Shown piece after piece: positions 1 through 7,989 of a DNA stretch of 64,000 nucleotides. Numbering within the stretch: position 1 is the stretch's first letter; the number at the start of each line of letters is the position of its first letter. Position numbers and translations under genes: made by a program. Source of the stretch: Enterococcus termitis (GTDB taxonomy: Bacteria; Bacillota; Bacilli; Lactobacillales; Enterococcaceae); contig NZ_MIJY01000043.1 in the NCBI RefSeq assembly GCF_001730305.1, positions 186,001 through 250,000 of the forward strand. The letters are read 5' to 3'. The notes under the pieces were generated by a model, which did no database searches, was not told where the DNA came from, and saw only the letters and a list, made by a program, of their open reading frames with translations.

Positions 1-1342
1 CAAAAATACGATAGGTTGGACAGCTGCGTTAAACAAATACGGCAATGTCATTACAAACCCACAATCATTGGAAGCACCAAAAGGCTTTCCAGAGAAAGGT
101 CCAGCAGATGGTCGGATTGCTTCTGCGAATGGCGGCTTAGGACAAATTGGGGATTTTGTATTAGATAGTACAGGTGTTGATCGCTGGACCAAGCAAGAAG
201 CCAAAACGGGCGTAAACACATTTACATGGCACTACACAGCACCACATGCTACATCAAAATGGCATTACTATATCACTAAAAATGGTTGGAATCCAGAAAA
301 ACCATTAGCAAGAGAAAATATGGAATTGATCGGCGAAATCAAACACGATGGTTCAACGGCATCAAACAATAAATCTCACCAAGTAACAATTCCAAGTGAT
401 CACACTGGTTATCATGTTGTATTAGCAGTTTGGGACGTTGCAGATACATCGAATGCCTTTTACAATGTGATCGATTTGAATCTAAAATCTGATGGTGGAA
501 CAACTCCGCCTGTAGAAGAAACACCAGCGAAACCAACAAACTTAAAAACAGCAGATGTAACAACTTCTTCTTTGAAATTGACGTGGAATACTGTTGCAAA
601 TGTAAAAGAGTACAATGTTTATCGTGATGGTAAAAAAGTCAGCACGGTTGGCGGTACACAATTCAATGATTCAAACTTAGCAGAAAACACAACGTATTCT
701 TATCAAGTAGAGGCTGTTGGGACAAACGGAAAAGTGTCTGAAAAAAGTACAGCAGTAAACGTAACAACAAAATCTTCAGAAATCGAAGATAACGAAAAAC
801 CAACAGCACCAACTAATGTCCATTCAATGGGAACGACAGAGAATTCCGTTGACTTGATGTGGACAAAATCAACACATTTCTTGGGTGTTAAACATTATGA
901 AGTTTATCGTGACGGTAAAAAAGTGGTAACAACAGAAAAAACAAGTTTTAAAGATACTGGCTTAAAAGCAAATACAACATACAATTATACTGTTAAAGCA
1001 ATCAGTCTTGGCGGAAACGTTTCTGAAGCGAGTGCAGCATTTTCTGTGAAGACAAAAGAAGCACCAAGTGGTCAATCAACATGGGAAGCTGACAAAATTT
1101 ATAACTATGGTGATAGAGTAATCTTCAACGATTTAGAGTATGAAGCAAGATGGTGGACACGAGGCGAACGCCCAGACCAATCAGACGTTTGGAAGCTTCT
1201 TTCAAATAAAGCAGTGAACTGGGATGCAGAGAAAGCCTATAATGGTGGAGAAAAAGTCGTATATCAAGGTGAAACATACCAAGCGAAATACTGGGTAAAA
1301 GGCGAACAGCCAGGAATTTCTTCTATTTGGGAATTAATCTAA
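1..1342 (+). CDS. AA10 lytic chitin monooxygenase, 3' part (5' end off window)
   Basis: The reading frame is open from base 2, so the N-terminal signal peptide and the copper-binding N-terminal histidine lie outside the window. About 446 residues are visible. In order they are the rest of an AA10 (CBP21/GbpA-like) domain to about visible residue 165 (PQSLEAPKGFP near the left edge, then WHYTAPHATSKWHYYITK), two fibronectin type III domains (about 175-260 and 270-350), and two CBM5/12 chitin-binding modules at the C-terminus with WEADKIYNYGDRV and WDAEKAYNGGEKV signatures. Known family role: oxidative cleavage of chitin or related GlcNAc polymers outside the cell. The multi-module tail suggests a secreted, polymer-anchored enzyme. 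Family assignment is firm; natural substrate is inferred. Confidence 0.92.
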   Translation, partial: KNTIGWTAALNKYGNVITNPQSLEAPKGFPEKGPADGRIASANGGLGQIGDFVLDSTGVDRWTKQEAKTGVNTFTWHYTAPHATSKWHYYITKNGWNPEKPLARENMELIGEIKHDGSTASNNKSHQVTIPSDHTGYHVVLAVWDVADTSNAFYNVIDLNLKSDGGTTPPVEETPAKPTNLKTADVTTSSLKLTWNTVANVKEYNVYRDGKKVSTVGGTQFNDSNLAENTTYSYQVEAVGTNGKVSEKSTAVNVTTKSSEIEDNEKPTAPTNVHSMGTTENSVDLMWTKSTHFLGVKHYEVYRDGKKVVTTEKTSFKDTGLKANTTYNYTVKAISLGGNVSEASAAFSVKTKEAPSGQSTWEADKIYNYGDRVIFNDLEYEARWWTRGERPDQSDVWKLLSNKAVNWDAEKAYNGGEKVVYQGETYQAKYWVKGEQPGISSIWELI

Positions 1343-1370
1343 TTTATACGGAATACATCAAAAACGAAAA

Positions 1371-1411
1371 GACATCAAGACAATTTTTGAAGATTGTCTT
1401 GATGTCTTTTT
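1371..1411. terminator. bidirectional intrinsic terminator
   Basis: A 14-bp perfect stem (GACATCAAGACAAT and its complement) is followed by TTTTT on the plus strand and preceded by AAAA. It lies between the end of the AA10 gene and the end of the converging AraC-type gene, so it can serve both. Confidence 0.85.
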
Positions 1412-1426
1412 CAATTAATTATAACT

Positions 1427-2311
1427 TTAAGCCTTTTTCATCACAGGCAACCAAACCTCAAATGTTGCGTTGTTTGGATTTGCATCCAGATAAAGCTCGA
1501 TATCTGGTCCGTTCGCATATTCGTAACCAGAGCTTGGCAGCCAGTCTGTTACGATTTGTTTTTCCAATTCTTGAATGGCATGAGGCATGGGTCCTTGTCC
1601 AGTAAAAATTGCCCAAGTAAAGGCTGGTACAATGTATTCTACCAGATTGTCCGAAAGTGCTTGATCACTTGCGACAGCAATATAATAAGACATGCCGTCA
1701 CTGCCAGATAATTCCTCTTCTTCATGTAGCTCGCCATCAAAGCCTGCACTGATTCCTAGAACCCCTTTAGGTTCCTGGTTCATTAATGGAACCAAAGATT
1801 CTAACGTGCCGTCCATACTGACCTGTTGCCAAAATTGCGGAACTACTTTAAAGTTTTCCTCTAAATCAGCGGTCAGCTCTTTTTGTGCACCGACCACACG
1901 AAATGCCTCTTTTGTTTCGATCCGATATTCCATTTCTACATCCCCTTTAATTGTGATATGGAATTTGATTCTAGGGTATGAAGTTAAGCGACTGCCTTCC
2001 TGTTGTGCTTCAGATGGTACGATACCATGCTGGTTTTTAAAGGCACGGGCAAATGAATTTGGCGATTCATAGCCATATTTTACAGCCACGTCAATCACCT
2101 TTGCTCCTTGCTGCAGTTCTACACCTGCCAATGATAATTTCCGCCGCCGAATATATACTGCCAGCGGAACGCCTACCATATACGAAAAAACGCGCTGATA
2201 ATGATAAGATGAGCAATAGGCGATTTTTCCTAATTCAGCTACATCGATTTCCTCAGTTAAATGATCTTCAATATACGTCAATGTTTGTTCCAGTCGGGTA
2301 ACCCACTCCAT
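1427..2311 (-). CDS. AraC-family regulator with GyrI-like effector domain
   Basis: Residues about 8-105 hold two helix-turn-helix motifs of the AraC/XylS type (IDVAELGKIAYCSSYHYQRVF and VIDVAVKYGYESPNSFARAFK). Residues about 130-294 form a GyrI-like/AraC effector-binding domain ending FEVWLPVMKKA. This Rob/SoxS-like architecture usually senses small hydrophobic or cationic molecules. I chose ATG at 2311, ten bases after AGGAG; a TTG at 2317 lies closer to the same site and cannot be excluded. The divergent neighbour at 2434 is another GyrI-domain protein, so the two may share a ligand or regulate each other (inference). Confidence 0.85.
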   Translation of the reverse strand: MEWVTRLEQTLTYIEDHLTEEIDVAELGKIAYCSSYHYQRVFSYMVGVPLAVYIRRRKLSLAGVELQQGAKVIDVAVKYGYESPNSFARAFKNQHGIVPSEAQQEGSRLTSYPRIKFHITIKGDVEMEYRIETKEAFRVVGAQKELTADLEENFKVVPQFWQQVSMDGTLESLVPLMNQEPKGVLGISAGFDGELHEEEELSGSDGMSYYIAVASDQALSDNLVEYIVPAFTWAIFTGQGPMPHAIQELEKQIVTDWLPSSGYEYANGPDIELYLDANPNNATFEVWLPVMKKA

Positions 2312-2433
2312 GTTCAATCAACTCCTGCCTTTAGTTTAACGAATTTACTTCTAGTGTACCCCACTTTTTCTGCCCAGAAAAGAGGGATTGAAGCGTGGTA
2401 TACTATAGCTAAAACAATAAAAAGGAGAGAACG

Positions 2434-3057
2434 ATGAAATACGAATGGCGTAAACAAGAAAAAGAACTCTATATTCCTAAAGCAAAACCAACGGAGGTCA
2501 CTGTTCCAAAACAACAGTTTTATACAATCACAGGAAAAGGTGATCCGAATAATGAACATTTCAGTGAAGAAATAGCAGCGCTATATGCAATGGCTTATGG
2601 GATTCGCATGATGCCGAAAAGAGGTGTCATTCCAGAAGGCTATTTTGAGTACACTGTGTATCCGTTGGAAGGGATTTGGACAATGTCAGATGAGGCAATT
2701 GCTGAGGGCAGAGCTTTTAACAAGGCAGATCTTGTTTATAAAATTATGATCCGTCAACCAGAATTTGTTACAGAAGAGTTGGCATTACAAAACTTAGCAG
2801 AAATCTCTGAGAAGAAGCCTAATCCAAACAACAATAATATAAAATTTGAAACGATCGAAGATGGAAAATGCTTGCAAATGCTGCATGTCGGCCCCTACGA
2901 TGATGAAGTGAAAACCTTTGAGATCATGACGAGTTATTGTGAAGAGCATAAGTTGAAAAAAAGAAGGCTAGATCATCGTGAAATTTATCTATCGGATCCG
3001 AGAAAATCAGCACCAGAAAAAATGAAAACTGTTTTGCGGTATTTTTTAGAAGAGTAA
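2434..3057 (+). CDS. GyrI-like small-molecule-binding domain protein
   Basis: This 207-residue protein has an N-terminal MKYEWRKQEKELYIPK segment and a GyrI-like fold signature (YTVYPLEGIWT, then LQMLHVGPYDDE and HREIYLSDPRK). Such stand-alone GyrI-like proteins are cytoplasmic; some bind or hydrolyse small cyclic or cationic compounds, but the activity here is unknown. The start is supported by AAAGGAG seven bases upstream. It is divergent from the AraC/GyrI regulator, which suggests regulation by that protein. Confidence 0.82.
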   Translation: MKYEWRKQEKELYIPKAKPTEVTVPKQQFYTITGKGDPNNEHFSEEIAALYAMAYGIRMMPKRGVIPEGYFEYTVYPLEGIWTMSDEAIAEGRAFNKADLVYKIMIRQPEFVTEELALQNLAEISEKKPNPNNNNIKFETIEDGKCLQMLHVGPYDDEVKTFEIMTSYCEEHKLKKRRLDHREIYLSDPRKSAPEKMKTVLRYFLEE

Positions 3058-3120
3058 GACAATAAATAGTTAAGTACCTTCTTTACTTGTAAAAGGAAGG
3101 GAACAGAAAAATCATCAAGT

Positions 3121-3480
3121 ATGTCCTCAGGAACGAATGAAAATAGTCCTTCAGATAATAATTCTAATTCAATTATGATTGAAACTATAGTTGTCGATAG
3201 TTCCGAGTTGAATGCAAATGCAGTAACACCTGTACCACTGAGAGGCACATGGGTTGGTAACAATGGTGAAGTGGATATTGAATTCACAATAACTGAAACT
3301 GCTATTATTACAAACGACCAAACCTATACTGTTGCTGGCTATTCACAAAGTGGAAATACGTATACTATTGATTGGGATGTGAACAGTGTTGCTAACCCAG
3401 GTAATCCGCAACCGTTTATCTATACTTATTCGCCAGATACTGATGAGTTGAGTAACAGTATTGTTTTTCAACGTAAATAA
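3121..3480 (+). pseudogene. 5'-truncated remnant of a secreted or lipoprotein gene
   Basis: The frame is open from the stop at 3067 but has no ATG, GTG or TTG before ATG 3121, and the only Shine-Dalgarno-like sequence (AGGAAGG) is over 20 bases upstream. The protein starts in a Ser/Asn-rich linker (SSSMSSGTNENS) as found just after a lipobox cysteine, then runs into a compact beta-rich domain (LRGTWVGNNGEVDIEFTIT to SIVFQRK). No signal peptide or lipobox is visible. I read it as the C-terminal part of a lost lipoprotein; the domain is not one I recognise. It could still be expressed by coupling to the upstream gene. Confidence 0.5.
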
Positions 3481-3551
3481 CCTGCTTTTGATAGTGGATT
3501 ATTGAATAAAAAAGTTAACAAAAGCTTGGATATGCTTCTATAAATGATAAG

Positions 3552-3592
3552 AGTTCAATGATCGATTTACTTAGTGATCATTGAACTTTTTT
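3552..3592 (+). terminator. intrinsic terminator
   Basis: A 12-bp stem AGTTCAATGATC with its complement is followed by a run of six T. It ends the plus-strand transcription unit before the converging bacteriocin operon. The rest of 3593-3740 shows nothing recognisable. Confidence 0.85.
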
Positions 3593-3740
3593 ACCTGTAA
3601 TGGTCAAAGGTTTTTCAACTGGTAGAAAAAGAAAGCAAATATTTTTTACTAAAAAGAGATAGCAGCTCTGAATAATGTATATAACTTTTAGATGTTCATA
3701 AACTGTTCCTAATACTAAACTATTAAATAAATACAGTTAT

Positions 3741-4385
3741 TTAGTTAGTAGTAAGTAGAAGTTTTTTTGGGGTCAATGTATATTTTGTATCACAAATATT
3801 GGATACTAAATCACTATGAGTTACTATAATAATTTTAGTACCTAATTGTTTGATACTCTGAAATAGATTTAAGATTTCCAGTTCTGTCTGTTCATCTAGG
3901 GCACCTGTTGGTTCATCGGCTAGTAATACTTTGGGTTTAGTTAACAGTGCTCGTGCAATCGCGACACGTTGAGCTTCTCCACCAGAAAGCAATGAAACTC
4001 TTTTTGATGCATAATTCTCGAGACCAACTAAAAATAGCATTTTTTCAATTTCTTTTTTTGATTTTTTAGAAATTGAGAGTTGCAGGTTTGCTCCAACACT
4101 TCTATCTTGTAACAAATGATAATTTTGAGTGATAATGCTGATATTATTTTTTCTGAATGAAAGTAAAGTGCGAGGATTTTTAGTTACTACGTTCTTATTA
4201 AACTCATAGATACCAGTGTATTGCGTATCCATACCAGCCATTATTTTTAATAATGTTGACTTGCCAGAACCACTGCGACCTTTAATAGCCACTGTCTGAG
4301 AGGAACCTAGAGAAAAATTTAAATGATCAAAGAGTTTATGATTGGATTTTGGAAATTGTTTACAAATATTATTTAATGTAATCAT
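3741..4385 (-). CDS. ABC transporter ATP-binding protein of the bacteriocin-export type
   Basis: The 214-residue protein is a single nucleotide-binding domain with Walker A GRSGSGKST (about residues 36-44), Q-loop ITQNYHLL, signature LLSGGEAQRVAIARALL, Walker B VLLADEPTGALD and the switch histidine in VTHSD. It resembles the MacB/LolD class and, by its neighbour, the ATPases that accompany DUF1430 'bacteriocin-associated' membrane proteins (lactococcin 972 group). It begins one base after the upstream membrane gene with AGGAG in place, so the two are one operon. Predicted role: energising export of, or immunity to, the product of the 6689-7087 gene (inferred). Confidence 0.88.
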   Translation of the reverse strand: MITLNNICKQFPKSNHKLFDHLNFSLGSSQTVAIKGRSGSGKSTLLKIMAGMDTQYTGIYEFNKNVVTKNPRTLLSFRKNNISIITQNYHLLQDRSVGANLQLSISKKSKKEIEKMLFLVGLENYASKRVSLLSGGEAQRVAIARALLTKPKVLLADEPTGALDEQTELEILNLFQSIKQLGTKIIIVTHSDLVSNICDTKYTLTPKKLLLTTN

Positions 4386-4386
4386 G

Positions 4387-5568
4387 TTAATCGCTCCTTT
4401 GTTGAATAGTGTTAAAATTAGAATAAATATCTTTTTTTAATAAATGATATAGCATTAAAGCGTCTACAAAAATAAAGACTAGTATAAATGATAAAATGTT
4501 TAAAAAACTAAATATATCTCGATTAGGAATGATGAAAAACAATGAAATGTAGGACATTACAATGAATACATCTCCTAAAATGAGATCTCTTAAGCCTAAT
4601 ACATATATTTTTTCAAAAGTATCTCCGTTTAAATAGGATATAAAATATCGTAAACTTCGTCTGTTATATATTTTGAAATTTAGAAAAAGAATAATAAATA
4701 TAGTGCATATAAATATACAGATGCACACGGAAGTGATTAGTTTTTTATTGTAATTTATTAGTTCATACATCGTATTATATTGGACTGAAAAAGTGGACAC
4801 ACCTAGAATAGTATAATCATAAAAATCAGTTTTTTTTGCGGTAATAGCTAGTTGTTTTTGGAGATAAGATAAGCCATCGTCTTTTGAAACGATTATATCT
4901 CCTGCCATCATAGAAAAAGATACCATTCCTATAAACTCTTTATTTGAAGGAGTGATATTGAATTTTTCAGGATAAGGAATAAGTATGTAATCATCCAAAT
5001 ATTTGTTGATATCATTTTTATAAAAAACGGATGTATTTTCTTTTATAAACCCGACGACTTCAAAGTCAAATTCTCGAAAATATAAACTCCCTTTTAAAAT
5101 ATCTCCCTTCTTATAGAGGCCTTTATAATTGGCTCCTAAAGCTATTGGATATACATTTTTTTCGAAGCTAATAGTATTCCACTGAAAAGTAGCATTTTCG
5201 TCTAATTCAATAGCGTAATAATCATAAAAATTTTTATTCATCTGAATGCTTTTAACATCAAATACCTCTTTTTTCGATATGTCATCAACGTATGTACCTA
5301 TAGTAGCGGTATGATCATCGTTTCCATAAGATTCATTAAAAATATTCCCGCCTTTGAAATTTTCTATTTGTAATGGTTGGTCAAAGGCGGATAAAAATTT
5401 AATAGTTGAATGATTGTTTAAGTTATCATAAAAGTTTTTAACGGTTAAGAGTTTCTGTTCAGATTGTCTGAAAGCATAAAAATCATCTGGATTTGTGAGA
5501 GTATCTGTTATAGAAAACATATCTTTATTTTTGCTTTCAATCAGATTATTGCCCATTTGGACGTCCAT
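4387..5568 (-). CDS. C-terminal half of DUF1430-type bacteriocin-associated membrane protein (gene split by a stop)
   Basis: This 393-residue part has an extracellular domain followed by about three membrane segments near the C-terminus (LITSVCICIFICTIFIILFL, then LGDVFIVMSYISLFFII and ILSFILVFIFVDALMLY). It has no Shine-Dalgarno before ATG 5568. The same frame continues upstream as sense sequence for 31 codons (including a hydrophobic stretch CIGLFFLTYTFLSF that would be a membrane helix) to a TAA at 5664-5662, which is the stop of the preceding half. The simplest reading is that both halves are one gene of about 737 codons interrupted by a nonsense codon; two separately made subunits is the weaker alternative. 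Confidence 0.75.
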   Translation of the reverse strand: MDVQMGNNLIESKNKDMFSITDTLTNPDDFYAFRQSEQKLLTVKNFYDNLNNHSTIKFLSAFDQPLQIENFKGGNIFNESYGNDDHTATIGTYVDDISKKEVFDVKSIQMNKNFYDYYAIELDENATFQWNTISFEKNVYPIALGANYKGLYKKGDILKGSLYFREFDFEVVGFIKENTSVFYKNDINKYLDDYILIPYPEKFNITPSNKEFIGMVSFSMMAGDIIVSKDDGLSYLQKQLAITAKKTDFYDYTILGVSTFSVQYNTMYELINYNKKLITSVCICIFICTIFIILFLNFKIYNRRSLRYFISYLNGDTFEKIYVLGLRDLILGDVFIVMSYISLFFIIPNRDIFSFLNILSFILVFIFVDALMLYHLLKKDIYSNFNTIQQRSD

Positions 5569-5661
5569 ATTTTTAGAAAAGGAAAGAAAAGTATAGGTAA
5601 GAAAAAAAAGGCCAATACAATGGTTATTTTTAATAAAATAAGAAAGAAATTTTTTTTCAGG

Positions 5662-6600
5662 TTATAAATGAGTTCCAAATAACATCTTCCTTTCTTCTTT
5701 ACAGAATAGGATACTAAATGTTGCTAAAAATAATATGAATTGAATGAGTAGCAGTTCAAACAAAAGAGAATAATTACTTATAGCACTATTCGTTAATACC
5801 AAGAATACCAAGACTAAAGAAAATGATAGAATACAGATGCATACTAAATATTTTATACTTGATAAGTATCTACTAATCGTTGCTTCCCCTAAAATAAACT
5901 TGATAAGATCTTCTTTTTTCAACTCTAAAAATTGAATATACGCTACTAAAATAGTACTAATAATAATTATTATTCCTGATAAACTATAGATAATAGGAGA
6001 AAAAAAATCACTATCGATTTTTCTATCAATCCCAATGTTTTTTTGATAGTTCTGCTTTCTGTTGTATATAGAAGGATCTATGGTCGAGCCATCAATAACT
6101 AAATTTGATTTATTATTAGAAAATAAAGAAGTATCATTGATTAAAACAGTGTAGTCCAAAAAGCTTGGATTGATTAGTCCCAAAGTACCAACAACTCGAT
6201 AATTCACCCCATTAAATTGATAATATTTATCAGCGTTATTTATAGTCGTAGTTACATTTTTTCCAACGATCGCTTCTTTAGAATTTTTTGTCAAAAAAAA
6301 TCGTCCATTTCTTAATGGAAATTGATTTTTAGAATAATTGTTGGAATAATACCCTTTTATTTTTTCTTCGTTATTACTTTCCAAAGGAATAAAAATGCTT
6401 AGATCTGATATATTTTTGATTTTTTTGTTCCCCATGATTTCTTCGAAAGTACTATTTATAAATACATGTTTGGAAGAGTATAAATCATTGCTTTCAAATG
6501 CTAATTTAGTTTGCTGGCTTTGGTATTCAGTTACAAAGAACGTTAATATGTATAGGGCAAATATGATCAAACTTGCAATTAATATAGAACTTTTTTTCAT
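5662..6600 (-). CDS. N-terminal half of DUF1430-type bacteriocin-associated membrane protein
   Basis: This 312-residue part has one N-terminal membrane segment (residues about 5-24), a soluble extracytoplasmic domain to about 200, and three membrane segments at about 205-225, 247-270 and 280-300. This is the MacB/FtsX-like layout seen in each half of DUF1430 proteins. The start is supported by AAGGAGG ten bases upstream. It ends at a TAA that is in frame with the second half (4387-5568). It lies between the bacteriocin-like gene and the ABC ATPase, the usual order in lactococcin 972-type loci. Whether this half functions alone is unknown. Confidence 0.75.
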   Translation of the reverse strand: MKKSSILIASLIIFALYILTFFVTEYQSQQTKLAFESNDLYSSKHVFINSTFEEIMGNKKIKNISDLSIFIPLESNNEEKIKGYYSNNYSKNQFPLRNGRFFLTKNSKEAIVGKNVTTTINNADKYYQFNGVNYRVVGTLGLINPSFLDYTVLINDTSLFSNNKSNLVIDGSTIDPSIYNRKQNYQKNIGIDRKIDSDFFSPIIYSLSGIIIIISTILVAYIQFLELKKEDLIKFILGEATISRYLSSIKYLVCICILSFSLVLVFLVLTNSAISNYSLLFELLLIQFILFLATFSILFCKEERKMLFGTHL

Positions 6601-6621
6601 AAACGGATAACCTCCTTAGAT

Positions 6622-6666
6622 AATCTTTACTAGTTGTTAAATGAGTTATAACAACTAGTAAAGATT
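6622..6666 (-). terminator. hairpin between bacteriocin-like gene and transporter genes
   Basis: A perfect 17-bp inverted repeat (AATCTTTACTAGTTGTT and complement, 11-nt loop) ends about ten bases before the Shine-Dalgarno of the membrane gene. It has no long T run, so it is more likely a processing or partial-termination hairpin that lets the secreted product be made in excess over the transporter. Confidence 0.6.
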
Positions 6667-6688
6667 AATAGCATCGTTAATGAGCTAA

Positions 6689-7087
6689 TTATCTTCCATA
6701 ATAAGTTCTGGCAGCAGCTGTGTCTTCCCCATAAGCAGGTTTAAACCAAGGAGATATAGCTTCAGTCCCGCTAGTTCCGTATTTTCGTCCAGAAGTTGTC
6801 ACTACTTTTCCAGTGTAGTAACGTTCCATCTGAGCAGTAGTGTAGTGCCTAACTCCTTGCCAGGTAGTCCAACCGTGTGCCCGAGAATTTGTTGTTCCAG
6901 AAATATTTTTAGTTTCCCGTTTACCAGTATGTTTTACCGTAGCACGAGGTAAAACAACATTTGGATTAAGATAATTTCCTTCATTTTCTGACCACCCACC
7001 AACTTCTTCAGCATTTGCGCTAGTTGGAATACACACTGCTACTAATGACAAACCCAAAACGAAACAGCTAATAAACATTCTTTTCAT
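6689..7087 (-). CDS. secreted bacteriocin-like protein
   Basis: The 132-residue protein starts at ATG 7087 behind GAAAGAAGG. It has a Sec signal peptide (MKRMFISCFVLGLSLVAVC, cleavage likely after SANA at about residue 25) and a mature part of about 107 residues rich in Gly, Thr, Arg and aromatic residues, with no cysteines after the signal. It heads an operon with a DUF1430-type membrane protein and its ABC ATPase, which is the context of lactococcin 972-group bacteriocins; the mature sequence is not a clear lactococcin 972 match to my eye. A bacteriocin role is therefore an inference from size, secretion and context. Its promoter region is duplicated at 8569-8743. Confidence 0.6.
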   Translation of the reverse strand: MKRMFISCFVLGLSLVAVCIPTSANAEEVGGWSENEGNYLNPNVVLPRATVKHTGKRETKNISGTTNSRAHGWTTWQGVRHYTTAQMERYYTGKVVTTSGRKYGTSGTEAISPWFKPAYGEDTAAARTYYGR

Positions 7088-7260
7088 AAACAAAACCTTC
7101 TTTCTTTTTAATATGCCATTATCATTGCATGAGAAGGTTATTTTAGTAAGCACCTATTGGTTTACATTGTGACAACTTATAGTTGCTAAGCTAGTTGCAA
7201 CCGCAAGTTGCTCCTGTGTAAACCAACAACTGATAGATTTTCTAACCAAAATGTCGTATG
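7088..7260. repeat. duplicated promoter/operator region, copy 1
   Basis: Starting at the start codon and running about 175 bp upstream, this stretch matches 8569-8743 closely (leader with GAAAGAAGG, the segment TTATTTTAGTAAGCACCTA, the operator dyad, and CTGATAGATTTT). In this copy the sequence diverges after the motif AAATGTCGTATGAT, and no regulator gene follows. From 7261 to 7482 I see no gene, only a weak inverted repeat GCCCA...TGGGC near 7421-7446. Confidence 0.85.
7159..7224. promoter_or_regulatory. operator dyad of the bacteriocin-like operon
   Basis: Two 28-bp arms surround a 10-bp centre. Each arm holds a small palindrome: CAACTTATAGTTG at 7173-7185 and CAACCGCAAGTTG at 7198-7210, 25 bp centre to centre. 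The outer parts of the right arm have degenerated while the core is kept, which points to the 13-bp core as the protein-binding site. The XRE regulator at 8772 is the obvious candidate binder (inference). Confidence 0.7.
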
Positions 7261-7482
7261 ATAAAATGTAAAAATTTCAAGAGAGAGATTAGTTGAAAAA
7301 AGTACTAACTGATAGATGATTATTGTATAAATTAGACTTTAATAGTGTTCATGTGTATGAAAGTTAGATTATGAGTAGTTCAATTATGTGTTTGGCATAT
7401 TACTGATTGATCCAAATAGCCCACCAATCAAGCGATTAATGGGCTCTCTTTGTGAAAATAGAGGTTCAGAAGCTCGTCATAG

Positions 7483-7689
7483 TTAATTTTTATTGATTAA
7501 TTGAACTCCAATAATTGTTAAAATGAGCAAAGTAGCAATTATAAAAAGAGTTTTTGATATCATGTAATCTGTATCTAATGAGTTGCCATCAACAAGAATC
7601 ATATTAGGTTTAAAACTAAATATCAACGATATTAATATTGATACAGAAATACTAATATATCCTAGTATCTTTATAAACTTTATATTCAT
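7483..7689 (-). CDS. small two-helix membrane protein (possible immunity protein)
   Basis: A 68-residue protein with membrane helices at about residues 5-25 (IKILGYISISVSILISLIF) and 44-64 (MISKTLFIIATLLILTIIGV). No family is recognised. It is the last gene of the minus-strand run that starts with the secreted protein at 8568, the position where a dedicated immunity protein usually sits. The ribosome site is weak. The call as an immunity protein is by position and size only. Confidence 0.5.
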   Translation of the reverse strand: MNIKFIKILGYISISVSILISLIFSFKPNMILVDGNSLDTDYMISKTLFIIATLLILTIIGVQLINKN

Positions 7690-7775
7690 GTTTTGAAGTC
7701 CATTCTATTTTTACTGTTTGTCGGGATTTTATTTACTTTATTAACGGAGATGTAATATTAAACAAAGATTTTTAG

Positions 7776-7964
7776 TTATTTATCTTTTTTTAATACCAGA
7801 TAGTAAAGTAAGGTATATCCAATGATAAATCCTATTACACCAGATAATTCATAATTAAAAAAATAAGATAATGATAGATTATTATCTCTAATTAAAATAA
7901 TTACCCTAACTAAAACATAGACAGTTATAACAACCAAATAGTTTTTTCTATCTTTTTTGTACAT
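7776..7964 (-). CDS. small two-helix membrane protein (possible immunity protein)
   Basis: About 62 residues from ATG 7964, which has GGGG seven bases upstream; an ATG at 7979 in the same frame lacks any ribosome site. Two hydrophobic helices (YLVVITVYVLVRVIILI and LSGVIGFIIGYTLLYYLVL) are followed by a short basic tail. No family is recognised. It directly follows the secreted protein gene (stop at 7990) and precedes another two-helix gene, so the trio looks like one operon of secreted product plus membrane partners. Confidence 0.55.
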   Translation of the reverse strand: MYKKDRKNYLVVITVYVLVRVIILIRDNNLSLSYFFNYELSGVIGFIIGYTLLYYLVLKKDK

Positions 7965-7989
7965 ATAATTTATCCCCATTTATAAAGAA

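Noticed and set aside
1692-2072. 126-residue plus-strand ORF within the AraC-type gene
   Set aside because: Antisense to a clear AraC/GyrI reading frame; Ser/Cys-rich shadow composition.
7421-7446. Inverted repeat GCCCA...TGGGC as terminator of the small membrane-protein gene
   Set aside because: The stem is short and interrupted and no T run follows in either direction; kept only as a note.
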